A stretch of DNA of 64,000 bases. It comes from Borrelia anserina Es (GTDB lineage Bacteria > Spirochaetota > Spirochaetia > Borreliales > Borreliaceae). A program made the translations under genes and the position numbers. The DNA is taken from positions 558,001 through 622,000 of the forward strand of contig NZ_CP013704.1 in NCBI RefSeq assembly GCF_001936255.1, written 5' to 3'. Positions 44,591-54,616 of the stretch are shown piece by piece (position 1 is the first letter of the stretch; each line of letters opens with the position of its first letter). The notes beneath the pieces were generated by a model that was given only the letters and a program-made list of their open reading frames with translations, ran no database searches and was not told the DNA's origin.

Positions 44591-46771
44591 TTAATACACT
44601 TTTCCATTTGGAATTTCTCGGGATAGTATTTTTTCTTTAGAATGCTCTAATATTAAGTTAATACCATTTACTTTAAGTTCTCCGTTTTCTGCTACAATTT
44701 GTGTTTTAAAGAATTTGTCTATGCTTATTTTTGAGGGTGACTTTAATTCTTTACCATTATCACTCTCAAGTATTATTCGCTCTCCAGGGATGGGGTTGTC
44801 TGTGCAGTCTTCTACAATTATTACTTTAAAATTCTTATTTTTATCCTCAGTTGCGATTAACATTCCTTCAGATTTTATTCCTCTAAATTTAGCAGGTTTT
44901 AAGTTGTCAACTATTATTATGTGTTTTTCAATTAATTCTTCTTCTTTATAATGGTCTGCAAGGCTGCTTACAATTTGTTTTCCGTTCGGAGTTCCGTCAT
45001 CAAGTTTTAAAATGAATAACTTTTCTGCATCTGGAGTTCTCTCTATTGTTTTGACTTTTACGACTTTTAAGCATACTTGGTTGCTAAATAAATTTATTGG
45101 ATTGTTTATTAGTTCGTCTTGCATATTTTTGCTCCCTGAATATTTTGATTTTAAACTATCAATTAATTGCTTTTCTATCTTTGTAAATAGTACTTCTGTG
45201 AACTGAATTGTGCTTAGACCTAGATTTGTTCCTAAAAATCTGTTAGAAATTTCATAACTTTCGCCAAAAAATTTTCTTATTTTGTCACTTGTGTGCGGTA
45301 TAAATGGTGAGATTAAAATGGACAGATCCCTTATTAAGTATATTAAGTTTAATAATAATTTTTTTGTTTCTTGAGGTGTATTGTCCTTTGTTTTCCATGG
45401 TTCTTTATCTTGAAATATTTTATTACCTATTCTTGAGATATCAAGAATCTCTTTTAATGCCGATTTGAGTTCTATTTGTTTGAAAAAATTAAGAGTTCTA
45501 TTATATTTAATATTAATTTCTTGCCAGAAGTCTTCTTTTATTTCTATTTTTTCTATTTTTTCTCCAAAGTATTTTTTATAAAATGTTAATATGCGGTTAA
45601 CAAGGTTTGAGAAATTTCCAATAAGTTCGCTGTTTACCCTTTCCATAAAATCATCCCACATAAATTGAAAATCAGATTTTTCAGGTCTGTTGTAATATAT
45701 GTAGAATCGCCAGGCATCAGAAGGTATGCCAGTAGTAATGACATCGTTCCCAAATATTCCAGTTCCTGCAGATTTTGAAAATTTTAGGTTTTCATAGTTT
45801 AAATATTCGCTTGAAGCTAGCTTGCTTAGCATTGTCCAGTTTTCCTTGCTTCCCAGCTTTATGGCAGGAAATATAACAGTGTGAAATAAGATATTGTCTT
45901 TTCCGATAAACTGTACTAAATTAGTCTCTTCATTGTTTTTCCACCATGATTCCCAATATTTTGAAATTTCTTTTGTAATTGAAATATATCCTATTAGTGC
46001 ATCAAACCATACATAAAATACTTTATTTTCATATTCTTTTTTGGGTACTGGTATTCCCCATTTTAAATCTCTTGTGATTGCCCTTTCTTTAAGGCCATCT
46101 CTTAAAAATGCGTTTGTTATGCTAATGGCATTGGTATTCCAGTGCGTATTTTGTTTAGTTGTTTGTATCCAGTGTTCAAGTTCATTTTTTATCTTTGGTA
46201 AGTTAATGTAGAGATGTTTAGTTGTTTTTATAATGGGCATATTTTTGCAGATTATACATTTTGGGTTTATTAAGTCAGTTGGAGCTAGTAACTTAGAACA
46301 GTGTTCACACTGATCTCCTTTTGCATTATTTTTACAATTTGGGCAGTTTCCTGTTACATATCTATCGGCTAAAAACATTTGATCTTGTTGGCAAAAAAAT
46401 TGTTCACTTTCTTTGTCTGTGATATAACCATTTTTTTCTAGATTTAAGAAAAAATTTTGTACAGTTTCTTTGTGGTTTTTATTAGTTGTGCGTCCAAAGA
46501 TATCAAATTTAATGTTAAACCATTCGTAGATTGATTTGTGTATTTCATAATATCTGTTGCATAGTTCTTCAGGGGTGATTTTTTCGATTAAAGCCTTAGT
46601 TTCTGTGGCTGTACCATATTCATCTGTTCCACAGACATAAAGTGTATCTATTCCCATCATTCTTGAATATCGTGCAAAAGCGTCTGCTGATAGGACTTGT
46701 ACTAAGTTTCCAAGATGAGGTATGTTGTTAACGTATGGCAATGCAGCTGTAATTAAGTTCTTTTTTTTCAC
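44591..46771 (-). CDS. metG: methionyl-tRNA synthetase
   Basis: MetG charges tRNA-Met. The class I signatures are clear: [17 protein letters not shown] (HIGH as HLGN), a zinc knuckle with CPNC and CEHC near residues 160-175, DWxxR-like [21 protein letters not shown], and the KFSKSAG loop (KMSKS). The C-terminal part is an EMAP/Arc1p-like tRNA-binding domain ([37 protein letters not shown]). The frame extends upstream to a TTG at 46822 without a ribosome site. I placed the start at the GTG directly before [13 protein letters not shown]; its AAGGA lies rather far upstream (about 14 bases). Confidence 0.95.
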   Translation of the reverse strand: MKKKNLITAALPYVNNIPHLGNLVQVLSADAFARYSRMMGIDTLYVCGTDEYGTATETKALIEKITPEELCNRYYEIHKSIYEWFNIKFDIFGRTTNKNHKETVQNFFLNLEKNGYITDKESEQFFCQQDQMFLADRYVTGNCPNCKNNAKGDQCEHCSKLLAPTDLINPKCIICKNMPIIKTTKHLYINLPKIKNELEHWIQTTKQNTHWNTNAISITNAFLRDGLKERAITRDLKWGIPVPKKEYENKVFYVWFDALIGYISITKEISKYWESWWKNNEETNLVQFIGKDNILFHTVIFPAIKLGSKENWTMLSKLASSEYLNYENLKFSKSAGTGIFGNDVITTGIPSDAWRFYIYYNRPEKSDFQFMWDDFMERVNSELIGNFSNLVNRILTFYKKYFGEKIEKIEIKEDFWQEINIKYNRTLNFFKQIELKSALKEILDISRIGNKIFQDKEPWKTKDNTPQETKKLLLNLIYLIRDLSILISPFIPHTSDKIRKFFGESYEISNRFLGTNLGLSTIQFTEVLFTKIEKQLIDSLKSKYSGSKNMQDELINNPINLFSNQVCLKVVKVKTIERTPDAEKLFILKLDDGTPNGKQIVSSLADHYKEEELIEKHIIIVDNLKPAKFRGIKSEGMLIATEDKNKNFKVIIVEDCTDNPIPGERIILESDNGKELKSPSKISIDKFFKTQIVAENGELKVNGINLILEHSKEKILSREIPNGKVY

Positions 46772-46881
46772 TTGATTTATGTTTTCCTTTTTTGATGTAT
46801 TATATTCATATTTTAATACCAAAATAAGTTATTTTATTCATTTTGTTTATTAAATAATTTATGCTTTTATTAATAGGCAGA

Positions 46882-46887
46882 TATAAT
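46882..46887 (+). promoter_or_regulatory. -10 candidate for pta
   Basis: TATAAT stands 12 bases before the ATG at 46900 and inside the open frame that begins at 46861, which argues for the later start. The -35 region is not convincing. Confidence 0.4.
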
Positions 46888-46899
46888 ATAGAGAATATT

Positions 46900-47946
46900 A
46901 TGAAGTTTTTTAGTTTTAAAGATTATGTGTGTAGTAAAGCAAAAAAGGTTGTTATAGAAAAGGGAGATAAAGCTAGTGTAGTTTTTCCTGAAAGTACTGA
47001 TATTAGGATTTTGAAAGCGACTGTTGATATTTTAAAGGAAAGCCTTGCAGGACTTGTGGTGCTTATTGGACGTAAAGATGAAGTTTTTAGAAGGCTAAAA
47101 GAACTTGTGGGTTTTAAAAGTAATATCTTAGAGATGATAAAAGTTATAGAGCCCGCTTCGTTTAAAGATTTGAGCAAATATTTAGATGAATATTTAAGTT
47201 TACGGTACAATAGAGAATTAACTCTGAAGAAAGCTAGAGAGGAGCTTTTAGATGAAATTGTTTTTTCTATGATGATGGTAAGGCTTGGTGAGGTTAAGAC
47301 TTGTGTTTGTGGTGCATTAGCGTCTTCTGCTAAAGTTTTAAGGAGTGTGTTTAGAATACTTCCTAAACTTAACGAAACTAAATTTGTTTCTTCTTTTATG
47401 ATTGTAGATACTGGAGATGTTCTGAATAGGTCTGAAGCTTGTTTTGGATATGGTGGGATTTTAATGTTTGCTGATTGTGCTGTAATAGTCAATCCTGATT
47501 CTCTTCAGCTTGCAGAAATTGCAATACAAAGTGCTAATTCATTCAAGAAGATTTTTGGTGCAGAGCCGAAATTAGCCCTTTTAAGCTTTTCTACAAAAGG
47601 GTCTGCTCATTCCGTGGAAGTTGAAAAAGTTAGAAGTGCATTGGAAATTGTTAAGAAGAAATGTGCGGATTTGCTTGTTGATGGTGAACTTCAAGCTGAT
47701 GCGGCTTTAGTTAAAAGTGTTGCAGAGAAAAAGTGTAGTGATTCCTTGGTTGCTGGTGATGCAAATATACTTATTTTTCCTAGTTTGGAGTCTGGTAATA
47801 TTGGGTATAAGCTTGTTGAGAGATTGGCCTTTGCTAAAACCTATGGACCTTTCTTGCAAGGACTTAAAAATCCTGTTAGTGATCTCTCAAGGGGTTGTTC
47901 TGTAGATGATATCGTATTAACAAGTGCTTTGATGGTTGGTAGTTAG
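46900..47946 (+). CDS. pta: phosphate acetyltransferase
   Basis: Pta interconverts acetyl phosphate and acetyl-CoA, which in Borrelia supplies acetyl-CoA to the mevalonate pathway. The 348-residue protein shows VVFPESTDIRILKATVD, the KTCVCGALASSAKVLRS block, ADCAVIVNPDSLQLAEIAIQ, and LLSFSTKGSAHS then DGELQADAAL, the family signatures. The frame opens at 46861 but the TATAAT described above and the homologous start MKFFSFKDYV favour 46900. The 3' end overlaps the convergent ksgA by 30 bases. From memory, B. burgdorferi has a nucleosidase gene between metG and pta; none is here. Confidence 0.95.
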   Translation: MKFFSFKDYVCSKAKKVVIEKGDKASVVFPESTDIRILKATVDILKESLAGLVVLIGRKDEVFRRLKELVGFKSNILEMIKVIEPASFKDLSKYLDEYLSLRYNRELTLKKAREELLDEIVFSMMMVRLGEVKTCVCGALASSAKVLRSVFRILPKLNETKFVSSFMIVDTGDVLNRSEACFGYGGILMFADCAVIVNPDSLQLAEIAIQSANSFKKIFGAEPKLALLSFSTKGSAHSVEVEKVRSALEIVKKKCADLLVDGELQADAALVKSVAEKKCSDSLVAGDANILIFPSLESGNIGYKLVERLAFAKTYGPFLQGLKNPVSDLSRGCSVDDIVLTSALMVGS

Positions 47947-48753
47947 TTTATTTGCAATTGTAATGAATTCTTTGACAGAAATTTCTTCAGGTCTTTTATC
48001 TAAAAATATTTTTAAGAAATCTTCTTCAAGAATGCTTGTATCTTTGATAAATTTGGTGATTGTATTTTTGAGTTTTTTTCTTCTACTTGTAAATACTGTT
48101 CTCACTAGTTTGTTGAATACTTTAAAATTTCTGATTGCTTCATTGCAAGGAATGAGTTTGATAGTTGTTGATTTTACTTTAGGAATTGGATAAAAATTTT
48201 TTTTATCAATATCCATTATTTTAATTACATTAAAGTGTGATTGAACTAACACTGTGAATGATGAATAATTTTTATTTCCCTCTTTTGCAAGTATTCTGTC
48301 TGCTAGTTCTTTTTGTACTGTAAATACCATTTGAGTTAATATTTTATTTTCAATAAGTACTGATATTACTTTTGATGCAATATTATAAGGTAAATTTGAA
48401 AATATTTTGTTAACATTGTGTTGTTCTTTTTTATATGTCTTTAAAAAATCGCCTTTTATTAGCTTAAAATTTTTGAATTGTTCAAATTGTTCATTTAAAA
48501 TTTCTGAGTACTTAGGGTCAATTTCAAAAACCGTCAAAAAATTTGTTTTCTTAAGTAAGATTATTGTCATTGCTCCAAGGCCTGGTCCTATTTCCCAAAT
48601 TATTTCATTTTCTTTAATTTCAAGCGCATCTACTATTTTCTCTCTTATATGTTCATTAATTAAGTAATTTTGTCCCCATATTTTTCTTGGAGCTATATTT
48701 TTGTTTTCAAGTACACATCTTATGCTGTTTGTACTGTTATAATTTATGTTCAT
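47917..48753 (-). CDS. ksgA: 16S rRNA dimethyladenosine transferase
   Basis: KsgA dimethylates two adenosines near the 3' end of 16S rRNA during small-subunit assembly. The 278-residue protein has the SAM-binding Rossmann motif IIWEIGPGLGAMTIIL after the KIWGQNYLINEHI start, the FEIDPKYSEIL and GDFLKTYKK segments, and the catalytic NLPYNIASKVI motif (NLPY). The frame allows a start 21 bases earlier (48774), but the second methionine seems closer to the usual length. It overlaps the end of pta by 30 bases tail to tail and precedes no same-strand gene closely. Confidence 0.94.
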   Translation of the reverse strand: MNINYNSTNSIRCVLENKNIAPRKIWGQNYLINEHIREKIVDALEIKENEIIWEIGPGLGAMTIILLKKTNFLTVFEIDPKYSEILNEQFEQFKNFKLIKGDFLKTYKKEQHNVNKIFSNLPYNIASKVISVLIENKILTQMVFTVQKELADRILAKEGNKNYSSFTVLVQSHFNVIKIMDIDKKNFYPIPKVKSTTIKLIPCNEAIRNFKVFNKLVRTVFTSRRKKLKNTITKFIKDTSILEEDFLKIFLDKRPEEISVKEFITIANKLTTNHQSTC

Positions 48754-48783
48754 AGATAGTAAAAATGATATCATATTGCGAAA

Positions 48784-50058
48784 TTAGTGTGTCATGCTTT
48801 TGTTGTAATATTTTTTTTCTTGTTCTAGTTTATGGATTATATAAAATATCATTAGAATGCTTAAGATTAAAAATATTCCTATATTATGATTTTTAATTGA
48901 TGGAAATTTGCTAAAGATAGTAGCTGTACCTTTTATTGTCTTAAATATGTAAGTGTTTATTAAGTCAAAGAATAAAAATAGATGTGTGTTGATTGCATAG
49001 CTTCCTAAACTTAGTATTGTTATTATTAAGAATACTAGCATTAAGGGAGTAACTATTAGGTTTGATAGTATTGAGATTGGCTGAAGATTAAGATTATTAG
49101 CATAAAGAACAGGAGCTGTTGAGACTTGAATCAAAAAGGTTGTGAAAATTGGAGATATGAGGCTATTTAAGTTATATCTTTGATTAATGGTAAGAGAGAT
49201 TGATATTCCAAGTACCGCAAGATAGGATAACTTAAATCCTATTGAATTTAGTGTATGTGGTAAGATTATGGCATTTATGATGAAGCTAATTGATAATGTA
49301 CTGAGTAAGTTAATTTTTCCATATGTTAATTTATAGATTATAAGCGTTTCTATCATTATAAATGCTCTTAGTGTAGATGGTGAAAAGCCTGTTAGTATTA
49401 GATAATTGAGTAGTATTGTGCTTAAGATTGAATATTTTAGTTTTTCATTTTTGATTATAAAAAGTAAATAGTAAAATATAAGGTAAATTAGGTAAAAGTG
49501 TAAGCCAGATACTATTAAGATATGTGATATACCTGCTTTTTGAAATAAGTGACTTTCATATCTTGTTATTTCTGATTTATTGTTTGTGAGAACTGTTTTT
49601 GAGAAGTAAGAATATTTGATGCTGGTTGATTTTAAAAACCGATTTATTAGTTTGTTATATTTTTCTTGGATCTTTACTAGTAGTGATCTTTTAATGAGTT
49701 GTATTTTATTATTTTGTATTTTGATGATATCTCCGACTTTATATTCATCTTCAATATTTTTAAAGATAAATTTATATTTTTGTCCAAATCCATCTATTGA
49801 CTCAATTTTGGTGCTTGAATATTTTGTAAGATAGGTAATATTTGTTATTTGATAAAAATTATCTTCAAGTCTTTTGGAATTTAGAATAATTTCAAAGATA
49901 ATTAGCATACTCATACTAATCATGAATGTGAGTGATAAGTGAGCATTTCTTTTTATTAGGAAAATTAACATTAAGATTAAGTTTAGATATATTGGGTTTA
50001 ATCTTAAGTAATATCTTATTGATAGATTTAATGCACTTATAATGAACAATAAAATCAC
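48784..50058 (-). CDS. ComEC/Rec2-family membrane protein, shortened
   Basis: A 424-residue polytopic membrane protein. After a short membrane and beta region (VGDIIKIQNNKIQLIKRSLL, the DUF4131-like part), the competence-domain signature appears: ISHILIVSGLHFYLIYL and LILTGFSPSTLRAFIMIETL, followed by about seven more helices. ComEC forms the pore for single-stranded DNA uptake in competent bacteria. The C-terminal metallo-beta-lactamase domain found in full ComEC proteins (700-800 residues) is absent. No other competence genes are in view, so its present role is unclear. Confidence 0.85.
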   Translation of the reverse strand: MILLFIISALNLSIRYYLRLNPIYLNLILMLIFLIKRNAHLSLTFMISMSMLIIFEIILNSKRLEDNFYQITNITYLTKYSSTKIESIDGFGQKYKFIFKNIEDEYKVGDIIKIQNNKIQLIKRSLLVKIQEKYNKLINRFLKSTSIKYSYFSKTVLTNNKSEITRYESHLFQKAGISHILIVSGLHFYLIYLIFYYLLFIIKNEKLKYSILSTILLNYLILTGFSPSTLRAFIMIETLIIYKLTYGKINLLSTLSISFIINAIILPHTLNSIGFKLSYLAVLGISISLTINQRYNLNSLISPIFTTFLIQVSTAPVLYANNLNLQPISILSNLIVTPLMLVFLIITILSLGSYAINTHLFLFFDLINTYIFKTIKGTATIFSKFPSIKNHNIGIFLILSILMIFYIIHKLEQEKKYYNKSMTH

Positions 50059-50138
50059 TTGAAATCTCTCTTTAAGAATTATATTTTAAAAATATCAAAA
50101 ATATATCAAATTGTTTTAGAGCTTAATTATTGTAGAGT

Positions 50139-50168
50139 TTGACAATCTTATGTTTATGTATCTATAAT
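50139..50168 (+). promoter_or_regulatory. near-consensus sigma-70 type promoter
   Basis: TTGACA (50139-50144), 18 bases, then TATAAT (50163-50168). This is the best promoter in the window. The ATG of the next gene is only six bases after the -10, so transcription would begin at or just before the start codon. Confidence 0.8.
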
Positions 50169-50173
50169 TTATT

Positions 50174-50878
50174 ATGATATTAAACAAGTATCCTTCAAAA
50201 TCTGCTTATTTAGAGATTGTATTATGTTATTTTATAGTTACTCGTATCTCTCCTTTTGATGATATTGATGTTGATCTTTGGAATTTTAGTAAAAATCACT
50301 ATTATTATTGGTTATACAGTGTTTTTTTAATTTTTTTCATTGTACATTTTTCTAAGTTAACGAGTTCTTATGATTTTAGAAGTGAGTTTTTTATACCTGA
50401 ATTTAAGCTCATTTTTATTTGGCAAGCATTTTTAATTTTTGTTAAGTTGCTTATTTGTGTTTTTCTTCTATTAAGTATTGTTTATTTATGTCTTTTATGC
50501 TTTTTCCCAAGATTATTGCAATTGTGGGTTGAATCAGATGGAGTTGGTTTTAGATGGAATATAGGTACTAAACAATCGCTTTATTTAATGGCTATTACTT
50601 CTCTTTTTACAGGAGGAATCGAAGAATTGTTTTACAGGGCTTTTATTATTACTAAACTTAAGCAGGTAGGAATTTCTTCGTTGATTGCAGCCATTATTAG
50701 TAGTAGTATTTTTGCTTATGGGCATTTTTATTATGGATTTATTGGGTTTTTTGTTGCATTAATTTTTGGGGGATTTTTAGCTTGTATATATTTAATATAT
50801 AAAAATATCTATTATTCAATTTTTGTTCATAGTTTTTATAATATCTTTGTTAGTGTTTTACTCTTTTTGTTAGATTAG
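50174..50878 (+). CDS. CPBP-family intramembrane metalloprotease
   Basis: A 234-residue membrane protein with about six helices and the three CAAX protease/bacteriocin-processing (CPBP) motifs: EExxxR in GGIEELFYRAFI, FxxxH in FAYGHFYYG, and HxxxN in IFVHSFYNIFV. These bind zinc inside the membrane. Family members cleave or modify lipid-linked or small membrane peptides, and their targets vary. Here the gene stands before a fatty-acyl CoA ligase with a 13-base gap, so they are co-transcribed. It has its own strong promoter, and its mRNA is probably leaderless. Confidence 0.88.
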   Translation: MILNKYPSKSAYLEIVLCYFIVTRISPFDDIDVDLWNFSKNHYYYWLYSVFLIFFIVHFSKLTSSYDFRSEFFIPEFKLIFIWQAFLIFVKLLICVFLLLSIVYLCLLCFFPRLLQLWVESDGVGFRWNIGTKQSLYLMAITSLFTGGIEELFYRAFIITKLKQVGISSLIAAIISSSIFAYGHFYYGFIGFFVALIFGGFLACIYLIYKNIYYSIFVHSFYNIFVSVLLFLLD

Positions 50879-50891
50879 TTAAGGAGGATTT

Positions 50892-52823
50892 ATGCTAGAT
50901 ACTATACCTAAGCGTTTCAAGGAAGTTGCGGGATTTTATGGTGATCTTGATATCTTTATTTATAGAGAGAATGAGTCTAAAGATTTTAAGAGACAGGTAT
51001 ACTCTGATTTTTGGAATGAAGTTAAGAGTATTGGGTCTGGTCTTTTGCATTATTGTATTAAGAAAGGCGATAGAGTAGCTCTTATTTCTGATTCAAGAAG
51101 AGAGTGGATCATTATTGATATTGCTGTTATGAGCTTAGGGTGTATTGATGTTCCAAGAGGTAATGATTCGTCTGAGGATGAGTTATCTTATATTATTAAT
51201 CATTCTGAGTCTAGTTTTGTCTTTGTGGAAAATGCTAAACAGCTTCAAAAAATCCTTTCTAAGAAACATGATCTTAAATTTGTTAAATATGTCATCATTA
51301 TTGATGATGATAAACTTTATGAAGATAAATTGGGAAGTATCACAATAATTTCTTATAAAAAGTTGTTAAGTTTGGGGTATGATTATTTAAAAGATAATCC
51401 TAAAATGTTTGATTCTGAGCTTGAAAAGGTTTCTGGAAAAGATATTGCTACTATAATATATACTTCAGGGACAACAGGATTGCCAAAAGGTGTTGTGCTG
51501 CGTCATGAATCTTTTATTTTTCAACTAGATAGGATTTATGATTACTTGCCAACACTTGAACCAGGCAAAATAATGATATCTGTTCTTCCTCTTTGGCATT
51601 CATTTGAGAGAACTTGTGAATATATAGTTGCTCTTAGTGGTATATCAGTTGCTTATTCAAAGCCTATTGGGCCCATCTTACTTAAAGATTTTGCAGCTTT
51701 AAATCCCCATGCAATTATTTCTGTTCCGAGAATTTGGGAGGGAATAAGGTTGGGTATTATTAAGAAGGTATCAGAGTCCTTTTTAAAGAGGTTTTTATTT
51801 GATATTTTCTTAAAAGTGGGAATTATTTATGCAAAACTTAAGGAAAAATTTTTAGGACTTGTTCCTGTTTATAGAAAATCAAATTTTTTATTTTTATTTT
51901 TTATGAAGCTTATTTTTCTTACTGGATTGATTTTGATTGCACCTTTTAAATTTTTAGGGTATGTTTTAGTTTTTAGAAAGATCAAGAAGGCACTTGGAAA
52001 ACGATTTGAATTTGGTGTTTCTGGCGGTGGAGCTTTGGTAGAGTATGTTGATTATTTTTTCAAATCTATAGGTATTGTGGTTCTTGAAGGTTATGGTCTT
52101 ACGGAAACGGGACCCGTTTTAAGTGTAAGGCGTCTTAAGAGTCCTGTTGCAAATACTGTTGGGCCTTTGTTACCAGATATTGAGTATAAAGTGGTTGATA
52201 ATTACGGTAATTCTTTATCTCCTGGTGAAAAGGGTGAACTTTGGGTAAGATCACCTCAAGTTATGAGTGGTTATTTTAAAGATGAAGCGATGACAAGGGA
52301 AGTTTTAACAAGAGATGGTTGGTTTAAGACGGGTGATTTAGTTTGTGTAACAATTAATAGTGAAATTTCAATTGTTGGAAGAATTAAAGATACGATTGTG
52401 TTGAGAGGTGGAGAAAATATTGAACCTGAACCCATTGAGAGAGCTTTATCAAAATCTTTATTTATTGAGAATGTTTTGATTGTCGGTCAGGATCAAAAAT
52501 TTTTGGGAGCCATTATTGTACCTAATTTTGAAGTCCTTGAAAAGTGGGCCATTGCTAATGGAATAGTATTTTCTTGTCATGATGATTTATTATCTAATGA
52601 ATCTGTTAACAAACTTTATTCCAAATATATTTCAGATCTAATTAGTCCTAAATCTGGGTTTAAGAGCTTTGAGCGAATTGCTGGATTTGTTTTACTAAAA
52701 GATTCTTTTGTTATTGGTGAGGAACTTACTAATACTCTTAAGCTTAAGAGGCATTATATATTTGAAAAATATCATAAAAAGATAATGTCAATATTTAATA
52801 AGGATGAGTGTGAATTATTATAA
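50892..52823 (+). CDS. fadD: long-chain fatty acid--CoA ligase
   Basis: This 643-residue AMP-forming enzyme activates long-chain fatty acids, which this organism must take from its host. Core motifs: TIIYTSGTTGLPKGVVLRHE (P-loop), LPLWHSFERTCEYIV, GYGLTETGPVLSVRR, GWFKTGDLVCV, and the final RIKDTIVLRGGENIEPEPIE. The insertion near residues 300-360 with hydrophobic segments fits the long-chain subgroup that sits at the membrane. AAGGAGG gives it a strong ribosome site. A second such ligase is known in B. burgdorferi. Confidence 0.94.
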   Translation: MLDTIPKRFKEVAGFYGDLDIFIYRENESKDFKRQVYSDFWNEVKSIGSGLLHYCIKKGDRVALISDSRREWIIIDIAVMSLGCIDVPRGNDSSEDELSYIINHSESSFVFVENAKQLQKILSKKHDLKFVKYVIIIDDDKLYEDKLGSITIISYKKLLSLGYDYLKDNPKMFDSELEKVSGKDIATIIYTSGTTGLPKGVVLRHESFIFQLDRIYDYLPTLEPGKIMISVLPLWHSFERTCEYIVALSGISVAYSKPIGPILLKDFAALNPHAIISVPRIWEGIRLGIIKKVSESFLKRFLFDIFLKVGIIYAKLKEKFLGLVPVYRKSNFLFLFFMKLIFLTGLILIAPFKFLGYVLVFRKIKKALGKRFEFGVSGGGALVEYVDYFFKSIGIVVLEGYGLTETGPVLSVRRLKSPVANTVGPLLPDIEYKVVDNYGNSLSPGEKGELWVRSPQVMSGYFKDEAMTREVLTRDGWFKTGDLVCVTINSEISIVGRIKDTIVLRGGENIEPEPIERALSKSLFIENVLIVGQDQKFLGAIIVPNFEVLEKWAIANGIVFSCHDDLLSNESVNKLYSKYISDLISPKSGFKSFERIAGFVLLKDSFVIGEELTNTLKLKRHYIFEKYHKKIMSIFNKDECELL

Positions 52824-52852
52824 TATAGGTTTGAAATTTACATTTCTTAGGG

Positions 52853-54616
52853 TTACATCTTTTTTATGTAGGGAATGTTAAGTAAATGCATGCAGTTTTT
52901 TATTGTTTGTAGAACTGCTTTTGCTAGAGCTATTCTTGAGTTTGTGAGCTCAGGGTTTTTATCAATTATTTTTGTGCTTTGGTAGTATGTACTGAAACTT
53001 TTTGCAAGTGAGTAAGAATAGCTTGTTATTACTGAGGGATTACGTTCTTTTGAAGCTTTAGTTATATGTTCTTCAAATTCAGAGATAATCTTAATTATTT
53101 CCCATTCGTTTTCATTTACTAGGAGATCAAAATTAATATTTTCATTATATTTTTCATGAGATGAGTTTAATTCATTATATTTTTCAAGTATGCTATTAAT
53201 TCTTGCTCCTACATATTGAATGTATGGACCTGAGTTTCCAGTAAATGATAAACTTTCTTCTTTGTTAAACAGTATATCTTTGTATATTGCTGTTTTGAGT
53301 AGATAATAATGAATAGCTCCTAGTGATATATTTAATGCTATTTGTCTAGAGTCTTTCTCGTTTGAGTTTCTCTTTTGTATTTCTAGTATAGTTGATTCAG
53401 TTAGATCATAAATTAGATTGTCAGCATCGATTACATTGCCTTCTCTTGATTTCATTTTACCTTCAGGTAAATTTACCATTCCATATGATAGGTGAACTAG
53501 ATTATTTTCTTTTGTGATTCTTAGTTTATCTGCAATGTAAAACAAAGTTTTAAAATGGTTAATTTGTTCACTTCCAACTACGTAAATCATCTCATCAAAA
53601 TCAAATTCATTCTTTCTAGTTACTATATTGCCTAAATCTTGGGTTAAATAAATGGATGTACCATTAGCTCTCAGGAGTACTTTCTGTTTAAATGTTTGCT
53701 CGTCCTTTTCTTTTTTTTCTGTGGGTATATTGATACATATTGCTCCGTCTTTTCTTCTATAGCATAAACCTTCTTCTAATCCTTTAAGTATGATTTCTCG
53801 TCCGATCTTGAATATTTCACTTTCAAGATAAATTTTGTCAAATGTAATATTTGTGAGCTTGTAAGTTTCTTTGATTCCTTCAATTGCCCATTTATTTAGT
53901 TTGTTCCAAAGTTGAATAGTTTCTTCATGTCCTTTTTCCCATTTGCATAGCAATTGTTGTATTTCGTTCTCTGCCATTTCATTATCTTTAGCATATTTGT
54001 TGTATTGTACGTAAAAATCTCCGATTAGATGATCTCCCTTTTTTGAGGAGAGTTCGGGAGTTGTATTATTGCCAAATTTTTTGTAAGCAAGCATGGATTT
54101 GCAGATATGTGTTCCTCTATCGTTTATCAAATTTATTTTTGTTACCTGACCACCAGAAGCTTTTAGTATTCTTGATAAACTTTCTCCTATAATGTCGTTT
54201 CTAAGATGCCCTACATGTAATGGTTTGTTTGTGTTTGGTGAGGAAAACTCTATTATTATCTTTTTGTCTTTAAGTAGATTATTTGTTCCATATTTTTCTT
54301 TCTGTTCATTGACTTTATTTATTGTATCTTTAACATATTCTTTTCTGTTAAATTTTATATTTAAGTAAGGTCCTATTGAGTTAGTTGTGTATTGCTTTCC
54401 AATCTGTTTAATGATCTCTTTAGTAATTACTGATGTACTGAGTTTTAAGATTTTACTAAATTCAAATATTAGTATTGATAAATCACCCATCTCACTTTTT
54501 GGAGGTTTTTGCATAATTATATTTATTTTTTCTAGTTTAATGTCTTTTCTTAATGCAAGTTCCTTTATTATCTTACTAATTTTGTCTTCTAAATCTTTTT
54601 TTATTTTATTGATCAT
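52853..54616 (-). CDS. argS: arginyl-tRNA synthetase
   Basis: ArgS charges tRNA-Arg. The 587-residue protein shows the N-terminal tRNA-binding domain, then [19 protein letters not shown] (HIGH as HVGH), the catalytic core with [12 protein letters not shown] and [16 protein letters not shown], the [11 protein letters not shown] segment (KMSKS equivalent KMKS), and a C-terminal DALR anticodon-binding domain ([20 protein letters not shown]). All signatures of the ArgS family are present and length is typical. Its ATG overlaps the end of the Rnf-like gene by 11 bases, so both are on one transcript. Confidence 0.96.
   Translation of the reverse strand: MINKIKKDLEDKISKIIKELALRKDIKLEKINIIMQKPPKSEMGDLSILIFEFSKILKLSTSVITKEIIKQIGKQYTTNSIGPYLNIKFNRKEYVKDTINKVNEQKEKYGTNNLLKDKKIIIEFSSPNTNKPLHVGHLRNDIIGESLSRILKASGGQVTKINLINDRGTHICKSMLAYKKFGNNTTPELSSKKGDHLIGDFYVQYNKYAKDNEMAENEIQQLLCKWEKGHEETIQLWNKLNKWAIEGIKETYKLTNITFDKIYLESEIFKIGREIILKGLEEGLCYRRKDGAICINIPTEKKEKDEQTFKQKVLLRANGTSIYLTQDLGNIVTRKNEFDFDEMIYVVGSEQINHFKTLFYIADKLRITKENNLVHLSYGMVNLPEGKMKSREGNVIDADNLIYDLTESTILEIQKRNSNEKDSRQIALNISLGAIHYYLLKTAIYKDILFNKEESLSFTGNSGPYIQYVGARINSILEKYNELNSSHEKYNENINFDLLVNENEWEIIKIISEFEEHITKASKERNPSVITSYSYSLAKSFSTYYQSTKIIDKNPELTNSRIALAKAVLQTIKNCMHLLNIPYIKKM

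Noticed and set aside
46923-47492. A 189-codon minus-strand frame opposite pta
   Set aside because: It mirrors pta codons, as expected from the low-stop AT-rich complement, and its product looks like no known family.
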